The notes under the pieces are model-generated. The model saw only the letters and a list, made by a program, of their open reading frames with translations. It made no database searches and was not told where the DNA came from. Shown here piece after piece: positions 1-7,134 of a stretch of 9,852 nt of DNA (within the stretch, counting starts at the first letter, position 1; each line of letters begins with the position of its first letter). The position numbers and the translations under genes are program-made. Origin of the DNA: an uncultured Ruminococcus sp. (GTDB lineage Bacteria > Bacillota > Clostridia > Oscillospirales > Acutalibacteraceae); the NCBI GenBank assembly GCA_902783815.1, contig CACZSM010000188.1:1-9852 (forward strand), read 5' to 3'.

Positions 1-854
1 AATTCTTCAACAGTCATTTTAGCCTGTTCTGCTGCCTGAATCGCTGTTATTATCCCACTTTTCACAAGATCAGCAAGCGCAGAAAGTCTTCCTTCAAGTC
101 TGCCCTCTGCTTTTCCTTTCTCTTCGCCTTGCATAAGTATCTTATCGTAGATCTCACACATTGTAATCTCTCCTTTCTGAGTAGCCTTTATTGCATTGTA
201 TTCATCCCTGAACCGTCCGTCATCAGAAAATACACTTATCATATCAAGTGTTTCTTCCGGATACTTTAACACCTGATCTGAGGGATGATATTCTGAACCA
301 TTATTCAGCGCGTAGAAAAATTCTGCTATCGCACGAAAATCTGATTTGAATTTTCTGATCTGTTCCGGCTGCATATCCTTTATCGAAAATAAATTTACCT
401 TATAGTCACTCACATATGGCAGCAGTACATCAGGTATTTTCAGACAGGAATGTAGATTATTTCCGTAAACCCATTCTTTTTTGCCAAAATATATTACCAA
501 TGTAATAACAGGGTAGCATATCTTATCCGATTTTTGCTGAATCTCTTTATACTGGTTTCTGTACACACTTCCATCGTAATTTATTACTCTGAGCGGCATA
601 AATTTATCCGGTTCGATCTGATTTTCTATACCAATAAACGCTATGTTTATATGCGTGTTCTGCCAGAATTTTGAAACATCCCTCTCCTGACTTCTGATCT
701 CTCCGGACACTTTATACTGTGACTCTTTTTCAGCAGATGACAGATCATCAGCATTTATGATGTTTTCACCGTCAAAAAGCAATACATTCACAATATCTGC
801 GAATACCGGTTCATATGATTCCAAAGTTTTTGTTACTGCATCTTTTTCTCCCAT
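1..854 (-). CDS. Rpn-family recombination-promoting nuclease / PD-(D/E)XK transposase-like protein (3' end cut by window)
   Basis: An open frame of 284 codons runs from an ATG at 854 to the window edge without a stop. The family (Rpn, formerly transposase_31 / PDDEXK-like) contains Mg-dependent DNA endonucleases; E. coli RpnA promotes RecA-independent recombination. The fold signature is visible as NVLLFDG (residues 23-29), RDV with D60 as a likely metal ligand, and GIENQ (75-79), where E77 and Q79 fit the catalytic E-x-Q seen in this family. YPVITLVIYFG (114-124) is a typical core strand. The C-terminus has the charged Gly/Glu tail usual for the group (GEEKGKAEGRLEGRL, 243-257) and ends near AEQAKMTVEE, a common end for these proteins, so only a few residues are probably missing. 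It sits alone and divergent from the aldo/keto reductase gene. Family call is firm; its cellular role (genome maintenance, phage defence or mobile-element relic) is not decided by the sequence. Confidence 0.88.
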   Translation of the reverse strand, partial: MGEKDAVTKTLESYEPVFADIVNVLLFDGENIINADDLSSAEKESQYKVSGEIRSQERDVSKFWQNTHINIAFIGIENQIEPDKFMPLRVINYDGSVYRNQYKEIQQKSDKICYPVITLVIYFGKKEWVYGNNLHSCLKIPDVLLPYVSDYKVNLFSIKDMQPEQIRKFKSDFRAIAEFFYALNNGSEYHPSDQVLKYPEETLDMISVFSDDGRFRDEYNAIKATQKGEITMCEIYDKILMQGEEKGKAEGRLEGRLSALADLVKSGIITAIQAAEQAKMTVEE

Positions 855-870
855 AGGAGGCACTCTCCCT
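855..870 (-). promoter_or_regulatory. Ribosome binding site of the Rpn gene, foldable into a small hairpin
   Basis: Reading leftward, the message has GGGAG (869-865) about 10 nt before the ATG as the only Shine-Dalgarno candidate. Directly before the ATG lies CTCCT (859-855), which can pair with it: four Watson-Crick pairs plus one G-U around a 5-nt loop. The fold would mask the ribosome binding site. The pairing is seen; any regulatory effect is inference. Confidence 0.4.
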
Positions 871-892
871 TGTTATTTGCTTCTTTATGTCA

Positions 893-920
893 ATTATACC
901 ATATGGAGCAGAAAAATCAA
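893..920 (-). promoter_or_regulatory. Promoter of the Rpn nuclease gene
   Basis: On the minus strand TTGATT (920-915) is followed after 16 bp by a perfect TATAAT (898-893). This matches a sigma-A (sigma70-type) promoter with four of six -35 bases and all -10 bases. Transcription would begin near 886 and give a leader of roughly 32 nt before the start codon. Confidence 0.7.
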
Positions 921-1011
921 GATTATTTGTATCTATGAGATGTTTGACATATACAGAGATTGAAAAAAATCTAAGTGATAAAAATTCCCTATCTATTATC
1001 ATTTCTCACTA

Positions 1012-1040
1012 TTCATTATTCTCCAATTCCGTGTTATAAT
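1012..1040 (+). promoter_or_regulatory. Extended -10 promoter of the aldo/keto reductase-recG unit
   Basis: A perfect TATAAT (1035-1040) is preceded by TGT, giving the extended -10 form TGnTATAAT. The -35 box is weak (TTCATT, 1012-1017, three of six matches, 17-bp spacer), as is usual for extended -10 promoters. Transcription would begin near 1047. An AGGAGG ribosome binding site (1064-1069) lies 6 nt before the ATG at 1076. Confidence 0.7.
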
Positions 1041-1075
1041 ATATTCAGTAAAATATTATAAATAGGAGGAGTAAT

Positions 1076-2014
1076 ATGAGATACTCTCTTTCCGGAAAAA
1101 CAATTGATACCTGTATGATCGGTACCTGGGCATGGGGTACTGGAACTAATGGCGGTAAATTCGTATTTGGAAAAAACTACGATGAACAGACCCTTCGTGA
1201 AACTTTTGATACCGCTTATGATCTCGGCTTTAACTTCTGGGATACTGCTGAGGTCTATGGAATGGGCAGCGCTGAAAGCCTGCTCGGAAGTCTTATCAAG
1301 GATAAGGATATTATTATCTCTACAAAGCACTTCCCTGGAAAAAAATATAAAAAAGGTGAAAATACTGAGGCTGTCCAAGGAAGTCTGGAAAGACTTGGCG
1401 TAAAAAAAGCCGATATCTACTGGCTGCACAGCCCCCAGAATATTACTGATAATATGAAAGAGCTTGCTGAAATACAGAAAACAGGTCTTATTGGAAGTAT
1501 TGGCATATCAAATGCTAATGCCGATCAGATCCGTCTTGCTGATATGGTCCTTCACGCTAACGGAAGCAGACTCGATGCCATTCAGAACCACTATAGCCTC
1601 CTTTCTATGCAGAGAGAATCGAAATCTCTGGAGCTTTGCAGAAAAAAAGGAATTCTTTTCTTTGGCTATATGATACTTGAACAAGGCGCGCTTTCCGGTC
1701 ATTATGATGCGGATAATCACTTCCCGGCACTATCTGTAAGAGGACTTTCATTCAGTAAAAAGAAATTCCAGAAAATAACTCCGCTTATCGACTGCATACG
1801 AAGACTTGGAAAAAAATACGGCGTAGATAGCGCACAAATACCAACTGCATGGGCTGTTGCGAAGGGTGTCATACCTATCGTAGGTCTTACAAAACCCGAC
1901 CATGCAAGAGGTCTTAATGCAGGTCTTACAGTGATACTCTCGGATGACGAAATAACAGAACTTGAAAGTCTTGCGATCGGCTCAGGTGTAAAATGCAAGG
2001 GCTTCTGGGAGTGA
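1076..2014 (+). CDS. Aldo/keto reductase, NAD(P)H-dependent
   Basis: A 312-residue soluble oxidoreductase of the aldo/keto reductase superfamily, a TIM barrel that reduces aldehydes or ketones with NADPH. The catalytic tetrad is complete: D56 and Y61 in the DTAEVYG segment (56-62), K84 in ISTKHF, and H118 in WLHSP. GMGSAE (62-67) is the family GxSE motif and GSIGISN (140-146) the usual barrel strand. IVGLTKPDHARG (268-279) matches the cofactor-phosphate binding loop. Length is normal and the frame is intact. The start is supported by AGGAGG at 6-nt spacing and an extended -10 promoter. The gene is followed after 31 nt by recG on the same strand with no terminator between, so the two are probably co-transcribed, though no functional link is known. 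The substrate cannot be told from the sequence. Confidence 0.93.
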   Translation: MRYSLSGKTIDTCMIGTWAWGTGTNGGKFVFGKNYDEQTLRETFDTAYDLGFNFWDTAEVYGMGSAESLLGSLIKDKDIIISTKHFPGKKYKKGENTEAVQGSLERLGVKKADIYWLHSPQNITDNMKELAEIQKTGLIGSIGISNANADQIRLADMVLHANGSRLDAIQNHYSLLSMQRESKSLELCRKKGILFFGYMILEQGALSGHYDADNHFPALSVRGLSFSKKKFQKITPLIDCIRRLGKKYGVDSAQIPTAWAVAKGVIPIVGLTKPDHARGLNAGLTVILSDDEITELESLAIGSGVKCKGFWE

Positions 2015-2045
2015 CTTATCCTCGGCAAGAAAGGAACGGTGAAAA

Positions 2046-4082
2046 ATGCCGTCATTATATAAAATGCCCGTAGAGCAGCTTGGCGGTATCGGCAAAAAAA
2101 AGTCTGAACTGTTTGCTAAATTAGGCATAATGAATGTCGGGGAACTTATCAGATTCTATCCCCGTACATACGAGGACTGGAGTATGCCCTACACAATAGC
2201 ATCCGCTCCGGAAAATACGCCTTGCTGTATCAGGGCTTCAGTCGATAAAGTTTATGCTCCGGCACGGTTAAGAGGCGGTATGCTGCTGCTTAAAGTGGAT
2301 GTCACCGATGGTGAGGACTGTCTGAAGCTGACTTTCTTCAATCAGCAATATACCTTTGATAAGCTCAGCAGCGGCGGTGAATTCCTTTTTTATGGGATCG
2401 TAAAGGCTAACAGCTTCGGCTATGAAATGAGCTCTCCGCAGGTCATGACTACCGATAGGGCATCAATACACCCTATCTACCACCAGACAGCCGGTCTTTC
2501 TACAAAACAAACAGAAGCTGCAATGCGTCAGGCAATAAGACTTCTGCCGGAAAAGGTCAATGACCCTATACCTCAGAATATACTTGAAAAATATAACCTC
2601 TGTACCCTTGACTTTGCGATCAGGAATATCCATTTCCCGGAAACTATGATCCATGCGGCAATGGCAAGGGAAAGACTTGCCTTCGAGGAGCTTATGACAT
2701 TGCAGCTTGGTCTTGCACAAATGAAAACTGCTCGACGGGAAATCACAACAAATAGGATATCCAATATTTTTACGGACGAGTTTACTGCTCTTCTTCCCTT
2801 TGAACTTACCGGAGCACAGAAAAAAGCTGTTGATGACTGTATCAAAGATATGTCGGAAAGCTGTTATCCGATGAACAGACTTATTCAGGGGGATGTCGGG
2901 TCAGGTAAAACTGCTGTTGCAGCAGCAGTCTGCTATAATGTTATCAGAAACGGTATGCAGTGCGCTTTTATGGCTCCTACGGAAATTCTTTCCGTACAGC
3001 ATTTTAAATCACTGTCTGAACTGCTTGAAAATACCGGAATAAAAATTGAACTTCTTACAGGTTCTTTGACAGCTTCAAAAAAGAAAGCCGTTTACGAACG
3101 GCTCGCAAACGGTGAAACTGATCTTGTTATCGGCACTCATGCACTGATATCCGACAGCGTATCATTTAAAAAATTGGGTCTTGTCATTACAGATGAACAG
3201 CACCGCTTCGGAGTTGCTCAAAGAGCTGCCCTTATCTCAAAGGGAGAAAGCCCTCATATCATGGTAATGTCCGCAACCCCTATTCCGAGAACACTTGCGC
3301 TTATGATATTCGGAGATCTCGATATTTCCATAATTGATGAGCTTCCTCCCGGACGGCAAAAGGTCGATACCTTCCTCATTGACGGCGACAAACGCGACAG
3401 AGCATACGGCTTTCTTAAAAAAGAAATTGCCGCTGGACATCAATGTTATATTGTCTGTCCTCTTGTAGAGGAAAATGTATCCGGTCTTGCGTCCGCCGAG
3501 GAATATGCAAGGCACCTTCAGGAAACTGTACTAAGTGACTGTCGGATAGGCGTATTACACGGTAAGATGAAGCCGAAGGATAAGGAATCTGTTATGGATA
3601 GCTTTACTAACGGAGAAACAGATATTCTTGTTTCCACTACTGTAATAGAAGTAGGAGTTAATGTTCCCTCGGCAACTGTTATGATGATAGAAAATGCTGA
3701 AAGATTTGGGCTTTCTCAGCTGCACCAGCTGAGAGGCCGCGTCGGAAGAGGAAAAAACAGATCCTACTGCATACTTGTTTCGGACAACCAGAGTGAAACC
3801 ACTTTAGAAAGACTTTCCGTAATGTGCAGGACAAATAACGGTTTCCGCATAGCAGATGAGGATCTTCGTCTGCGAGGTCCCGGTGACTTCTTCGGATCAA
3901 GACAGCATGGCTTGCCGGAACTTAAAATAGCTGATCTGTCCGGAATGGAGCTTTTAGAAAAAACCCAGTCGGCTGCAAGGACAATCCTACAGGATGACCC
4001 CCTTCTTGAAAAAAAAGAGCATAGGGGACTTGCCTTTGCTGTTCGCTCTCTGTTTGCAGCCGGAGGAAATACCCTTAATTGA
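2046..4082 (+). CDS. recG: ATP-dependent DNA helicase RecG
   Basis: A full-length (678 residue) RecG, the superfamily 2 helicase that reverses stalled replication forks and branch-migrates Holliday junctions. Order of parts: an N-terminal helical start with a helix-hairpin-helix-like QLGGIGKKK (11-19), an OB-fold wedge domain at about 55-150, helicase domain 1 with Walker A GDVGSGKT (282-289), the DEQH box (383-386) and motif III SATPIPRT (409-416), helicase domain 2 with LHGKMKP (504-510), STTVIEVGVNVP (530-541) and the arginine-finger motif LRGRVGRG (562-569). The C-terminal TRG segment needed for translocation is at about 600-640 (DLRLRGPGDFFGSRQHG). All core residues are present and the frame is uninterrupted. 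The start at 2046 has an AAGGA sequence 10 nt upstream, and the first residues match the usual RecG N-terminus. It is the second gene of a two-gene unit and ends 6 nt before a terminator. Confidence 0.98.
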   Translation: MPSLYKMPVEQLGGIGKKKSELFAKLGIMNVGELIRFYPRTYEDWSMPYTIASAPENTPCCIRASVDKVYAPARLRGGMLLLKVDVTDGEDCLKLTFFNQQYTFDKLSSGGEFLFYGIVKANSFGYEMSSPQVMTTDRASIHPIYHQTAGLSTKQTEAAMRQAIRLLPEKVNDPIPQNILEKYNLCTLDFAIRNIHFPETMIHAAMARERLAFEELMTLQLGLAQMKTARREITTNRISNIFTDEFTALLPFELTGAQKKAVDDCIKDMSESCYPMNRLIQGDVGSGKTAVAAAVCYNVIRNGMQCAFMAPTEILSVQHFKSLSELLENTGIKIELLTGSLTASKKKAVYERLANGETDLVIGTHALISDSVSFKKLGLVITDEQHRFGVAQRAALISKGESPHIMVMSATPIPRTLALMIFGDLDISIIDELPPGRQKVDTFLIDGDKRDRAYGFLKKEIAAGHQCYIVCPLVEENVSGLASAEEYARHLQETVLSDCRIGVLHGKMKPKDKESVMDSFTNGETDILVSTTVIEVGVNVPSATVMMIENAERFGLSQLHQLRGRVGRGKNRSYCILVSDNQSETTLERLSVMCRTNNGFRIADEDLRLRGPGDFFGSRQHGLPELKIADLSGMELLEKTQSAARTILQDDPLLEKKEHRGLAFAVRSLFAAGGNTLN

Positions 4083-4088
4083 ACGGAA

Positions 4089-4118
4089 AAATCCCCCACT
4101 TGTAAAAATGGGGGATTT
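4089..4118. terminator. Bidirectional rho-independent terminator between recG and the convergent small gene
   Basis: A perfect 10-bp inverted repeat, AAATCCCCCA (4089-4098) and TGGGGGATTT (4109-4118), encloses a 10-nt loop. Reading rightward it follows the recG stop by 6 nt with a short T-run (ATTTCT). Reading leftward the run is better (GATTTTTCC) and serves the small gene ending at 4129. The placement between convergent genes supports use by both. Confidence 0.85.
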
Positions 4119-4128
4119 CTCATGTATA

Positions 4129-4413
4129 TCAGTCTGTTGTTTGTCTGAAATCGTAATTTTCGTATTCAAACGCATCTGCATCTTCGTCATTCGGGTCTGC
4201 TTTTCCTCTGTGTACATATTGTTCAGTTGCTTTTTCAAGCTCTGCTATTGCCCTCATCAGCTCAGTGCGGCAGTCCCCGTATTCATCATATCTTTTATTC
4301 AGTATCTCTATTTTCGCTATGTATGCCATATACAGCTTTCCCTCTGTTTCGCTGTAATCAGACATTATCCTTTCCTTCATTTCCTCTATCTGCGCATCTG
4401 AAAAATACTTCAT
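4129..4413 (-). CDS. Small acidic hypothetical protein
   Basis: A 94-residue protein I do not recognise. The first 65 or so residues look helical with heptad-like hydrophobics (SDAQIEEMKERIM, then IAKIEILNKRY and LMRAIAELEKATEQY), and could form a short coiled coil. The tail (about 72-94) is strongly acidic (DPNDEDADAFEYENYD). There are no membrane segments, signal peptide or metal motif. An AAGGAG site lies 11 nt before the ATG, which supports the start and a real gene. It lies 71 nt downstream of the LRR mosaic gene on the same strand, with a hairpin between, and no clear promoter of its own, so it is probably expressed by read-through from that gene. A bidirectional terminator follows its stop closely. 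A role linked to the LRR protein is possible but only suggested by position. Confidence 0.72.
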   Translation of the reverse strand: MKYFSDAQIEEMKERIMSDYSETEGKLYMAYIAKIEILNKRYDEYGDCRTELMRAIAELEKATEQYVHRGKADPNDEDADAFEYENYDFRQTTD

Positions 4414-4442
4414 TCCTTTATCATCTCCTTGTAAAGCACAAA

Positions 4443-4463
4443 GCGGCAGGTCGAACCTGCCGC
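4443..4463 (-). terminator. Hairpin between the LRR gene and the small gene (terminator or attenuator)
   Basis: GCGGCAGGT (4443-4451) and ACCTGCCGC (4455-4463) form a perfect 9-bp GC-rich stem with a 3-nt loop. On the minus strand it lies 21 nt after the LRR gene stop and is followed by a broken T-run (TTTGTGCTTT). An outer competing pair also exists: AAAGCGG (4440-4446) against CCGCTTT (4466-4472). The imperfect T-run suggests partial termination, leaving some read-through into the small gene; this is inference. Confidence 0.65.
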
Positions 4464-4484
4464 CTCCGCTTTTTTTCTGTATCT

Positions 4485-6839
4485 TTATTCGATATCCTTA
4501 CACTTTACTCTGTTCATTCTGCAATAATGTCTGATATAGTCATTATCATGTGAGCAGCGTACAACAAGAGTCCTGTTTGAACCGTTGAAAGCATTGTTCT
4601 CAATATTTGTAAGCGTATCGGGAAGGATAAGTGTCTTGAGCTTGCCGCAGTTACTGAATGCGCCATATTCAATGGTCTCAAGTCCATGAGGAATATTGAC
4701 GGATACAAGTGATGAGCAGCCTGTAAATGCGCCGTTGCCGATTACTGTAACATTCTCAGGAATATTAACTATCGTCAGCGATTCGCACCAGCTAAATACA
4801 TTCTTTCTGATATCCTTTACGCTCTCCGGTACTACAGCTCTTACAAGTCCACGGCATCCGCTGAATACCTTTTCCGGGAGTTCTTCAACGCCATCTGGTA
4901 TTACGATCTCGTTCAATGACTCACAGTTAAGGAAAGCCATCTTGCCGAGATATTTGACACCGGCTGGTATTGAAAATTCCTTAAGTCTTTCACATCCGCT
5001 GAATGTACTCTCTTTTATTGCTGTTACACCTGACGGGACAACAAACTTTGTAAGACTGGTACATCCTGCAAAAGCGCCCTTGCCTATTTCTGTAATAGTA
5101 TCCGGCATTTCAACAGTAAGAAGCTTCACGCAGTTCTCGAAAGCCCTTTCGCCTATCATTGTTACTGTTGACGGGAGCTGAACAGACTCTATCTCCTTAT
5201 TATCGGAGAACGCGCAGTCTGCGATTACCTGATAGCCCTCAGGTACAACTATACGGTTGCCTCTCTGCTGTTTTGCATCATTACTTGTAAATATCTTTGC
5301 TCCTGCCGGAACTGCAGCTGCTTCTTCTGCTGCGCCGCCTGATGTTTCATCCGGTATCGGTGCATTTGAAGGTACTGTCGGCTGCTCATCCGGTATAGGC
5401 TCATTTGAAGGCACTACCGGCTGTTCATCCGGTATAGGTTCATTTAAAGGTACTGCCGGCTGCTCAGGCTGTTCCTGAGGCTGCTCCGGCTCTGGCTGTG
5501 CAGGCATCTGCTGTCCCGGCATTTGCTGACCCTGCTGCATCCACGGACTATATCCCCACGGCATCTGCTGACCCGGCTGACCCGGCATCTGCTGTCCTGG
5601 CTGTCCGGGCATTTGCTGACCCTGCTGCATCCACGGATTGAATCCCCATGGCATCTGCTGTCCAGGCTGTCCGGGCATCTGCTGTCCCTGCTGCATCCAC
5701 GGATTGAATCCCCATGGCATCTGCTGTCCTGGCTGACCGGGCTGTCCTGGCATCTGCTGTGCAAACGGATTCTCAGGCTGCGCTGGCTTTTCCGGTTCTT
5801 TTACCGGCTCTGGCTCTGGTTCCGGCTCTGGTTCAGGTTCTGGTTCTGGTTCTGGTTCAGGCTCCGGCTCCGGCTGATTCTGCGCATACTGAGCAAACGG
5901 ATTTTCAGGTATATTACTCTCATCTGAGAAATCAAATACAGGCGGCTGAGGCTTTTCTTCCTCGGCTTCGTCTGTGAAATCGAATACAGGTGACTGTGGT
6001 ACCTGATTCTCCTCCGGTGATGGCTCTGCCTGCTGCAAATGGCTTGCAAACGGATTCTCAGGAATATTACTTTCATCCGAGAAATCAAATACAGGTGGCT
6101 GAGGTCTTTGTTCCTCTGCCTCATCAGTAAAGTCGAATACCGGCGACTTCGGTTTTTCTTCTGCTGCCGGCTCCTCTGCAGTTGAGGATGACTCCGGAAG
6201 CTGTGATTTACCAGTCGGAAGGACAAAATTATCCTTTTCATCCGAGCTGCCGCCCTGTGGTTTGTTCCACATATCTCCGCTGTCCTTTGCATCCTGTTCC
6301 CAGGAGCTTCCGGACTCGATAAGGAACGGACCTGATCTTCCGCCCTCACCTGACTCGTTGATATTTTCAGGAATCTGATACATATGGATATTCGGTGTTA
6401 TTCCGAACATCGGCACATTCCAATTCAATGCGTAAACATAGGTTTCAACAACATAGCAAGCCCATTTTTCGTCCATGCACGCATCCTGAGTCAACACCTT
6501 TATCGACTGCAGAATTGCGATACACTTATCGATCTCCGGTTCGTCATGAGCGAGGTACAGCGCATTGCACACACCTGCCTCATAGGCATCCATGAACACC
6601 TTGCGCTCCTTTTTAAGATCCGGCATAAGCTCATCTATTGCAGTTTTAAGCTGTAATCCATCAATGATAACATCTACGCCATAGGACTTTATGATGTATC
6701 TGAGTCCTTCTTTTGCGTTCTGGAATGTCAGCTTATCTTCCTTTTCCTGTTCAAGCTCTGCTCCGCAAAAGGGACATCTTATGATAATACCGGCACGAGT
6801 GTTTGTTTTCCACTCACTGCCGCAATGTTTACATTGCAT
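4485..6839 (-). CDS. Mosaic protein: zinc ribbon, repetitive Pro/Gln/Glu linker, BspA-type leucine-rich repeats
   Basis: A 784-residue protein in three parts. Residues 1-30 form a zinc ribbon with C3, C6, C22 and C25 (CKHC and CPFC). Residues about 38-145 look helical, with a segment (IIDGLQLKTAIDELMPDL, 58-75) resembling helical modules I associate with zinc-ribbon and chaperone-like proteins of Clostridia. Residues about 160-505 are low-complexity: a 51-residue duplication containing PVFDF(T/S)DE four times (233, 249, 284, 300), an alternating Pro-Glu run (323-345), 22-residue QQMPWG/NPWMQQGQ repeats (about 372-445), and 13-residue NEPIPDEQP repeats (463-498). Residues about 528-760 are roughly ten LRR_5 repeats of about 23 residues with the pattern AFxxCxxLxxVxIPxxVxxIGxxAF. 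BspA-type LRRs usually bind proteins and are often surface-exposed, but here no signal peptide, anchor or membrane helix is visible, so a cytoplasmic role is more likely. The ribosome binding site is nearly perfect (AAAGGCGGTGA, 4 nt before the ATG). Function unknown. Confidence 0.9.
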   Translation of the reverse strand: MQCKHCGSEWKTNTRAGIIIRCPFCGAELEQEKEDKLTFQNAKEGLRYIIKSYGVDVIIDGLQLKTAIDELMPDLKKERKVFMDAYEAGVCNALYLAHDEPEIDKCIAILQSIKVLTQDACMDEKWACYVVETYVYALNWNVPMFGITPNIHMYQIPENINESGEGGRSGPFLIESGSSWEQDAKDSGDMWNKPQGGSSDEKDNFVLPTGKSQLPESSSTAEEPAAEEKPKSPVFDFTDEAEEQRPQPPVFDFSDESNIPENPFASHLQQAEPSPEENQVPQSPVFDFTDEAEEEKPQPPVFDFSDESNIPENPFAQYAQNQPEPEPEPEPEPEPEPEPEPEPEPVKEPEKPAQPENPFAQQMPGQPGQPGQQMPWGFNPWMQQGQQMPGQPGQQMPWGFNPWMQQGQQMPGQPGQQMPGQPGQQMPWGYSPWMQQGQQMPGQQMPAQPEPEQPQEQPEQPAVPLNEPIPDEQPVVPSNEPIPDEQPTVPSNAPIPDETSGGAAEEAAAVPAGAKIFTSNDAKQQRGNRIVVPEGYQVIADCAFSDNKEIESVQLPSTVTMIGERAFENCVKLLTVEMPDTITEIGKGAFAGCTSLTKFVVPSGVTAIKESTFSGCERLKEFSIPAGVKYLGKMAFLNCESLNEIVIPDGVEELPEKVFSGCRGLVRAVVPESVKDIRKNVFSWCESLTIVNIPENVTVIGNGAFTGCSSLVSVNIPHGLETIEYGAFSNCGKLKTLILPDTLTNIENNAFNGSNRTLVVRCSHDNDYIRHYCRMNRVKCKDIE
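5346..5453 (-). repeat. Three 39-bp coding repeats (13-residue NEPIPDEQP units) in the LRR gene
   Basis: Residues 463-498 hold three in-frame units of 13 residues, VPLNEPIPDEQP, VPSNEPIPDEQP and VPSNAPIPDE. The DNA copies share long identical stretches around CATCCGGTATAGG on the plus strand. The last unit in the protein is the most diverged. They join the Gln-rich linker to the LRR domain. Confidence 0.85.
5517..5738 (-). repeat. 66-bp coding tandem repeats (22-residue QQMPWG...MQQGQ units) in the LRR gene
   Basis: Two adjacent units, 5607-5672 and 5673-5738, are nearly identical (I count 4 differences in 66). A third, more diverged copy at 5517-5606 carries an added 24 bp encoding one more QQMPGQPG block. 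All are in frame. The encoded Gln/Pro/Gly/Met/Trp sequence is probably unstructured, and the near-identity of two units suggests recent duplication. Confidence 0.88.
5805..5873 (-). repeat. Hexanucleotide Pro-Glu repeat (about 11.5 units) in the LRR gene
   Basis: On the plus strand a (T/C/A)GG(C/T)TC hexamer repeats about 11.5 times over 69 bp. It encodes alternating Pro and Glu (residues 323-345). The copies vary at synonymous positions, which shows some age or selection on the protein. Such Pro-Glu runs form stiff extended spacers, as in the TonB linker family of Pro-rich spacers. Confidence 0.9.
5892..6146 (-). repeat. Tandem 153-bp coding duplication (PVFDF...PENPFA) in the LRR gene
   Basis: Residues 232-265 and 283-316 are near copies 51 residues apart. 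Each contains two PVFDF(T/S)DE motifs and ends in NIPENPFA. A further PENPFA occurs at 355-360. The FDF and NPF elements look like short linear peptide motifs in an acidic, unstructured stretch. Confidence 0.87.
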
Positions 6840-6913
6840 TTTCTCACCGCCTTTTTGTATGAATCAAAGCATTTTTAACACGCTGCCAAAATTCAAGATG
6901 TGTTACATAATTA

Positions 6914-6942
6914 ACTATACTAAATTCTTCATGAAATTTCAA
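6914..6942 (-). promoter_or_regulatory. Proximal promoter of the LRR gene
   Basis: TTGAAA (6942-6937) and TATAGT (6919-6914) on the minus strand are separated by 17 bp, each with five of six consensus bases. The start would be near 6907, about 68 nt before the ATG. Confidence 0.65.
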
Positions 6943-7134
6943 TAGTTTTGACAAAATTTTTATATATTTTTTTAAATTTCCATCAAATCTTCCGTCAAAC
7001 CATACAAAATTGAAAGTAACTGAGAATAAAATAAAGTCATTATGAATAAAATAAGATGTTCCGAAACGATCTCAGTTTATAGAAATCGCTTTTCAAAACA
7101 CCTCTTATCCTTTTGTGCAGTATTTTACATTAAT

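Noticed and set aside
1..854. The Rpn gene as evidence of an intact transposon
   Set aside because: No terminal inverted repeats, target duplication or other mobile genes are visible beside it; Rpn proteins are commonly stand-alone.
1034..1429. A minus-strand frame opposite the aldo/keto reductase
   Set aside because: A shadow of a gene with a complete catalytic tetrad; no ribosome binding site.
5517..5738. Possible CRISPR array because of regular repeats
   Set aside because: The repeats are contiguous and in frame, with no unique spacers, and no cas genes are present.
5444..5927. Open frames on both strands overlapping the repetitive linker (including 5523-5927 plus and 5444-5764 minus)
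   Set aside because: They are by-products of in-frame repeats, rich in Arg/Ser or Leu/Trp, and lack ribosome binding sites. The LRR frame explains the region.
5801..6349. A 182-codon minus-strand frame within the LRR gene
   Set aside because: An Arg/Ser-rich shadow of the acidic linker in another frame, fully inside a well-supported gene.
6948..6976. A perfect plus-strand TTGACA that could start a rightward promoter
   Set aside because: At 17-bp spacing only a poor -10 (TTTAAA) is found, and no rightward gene follows.
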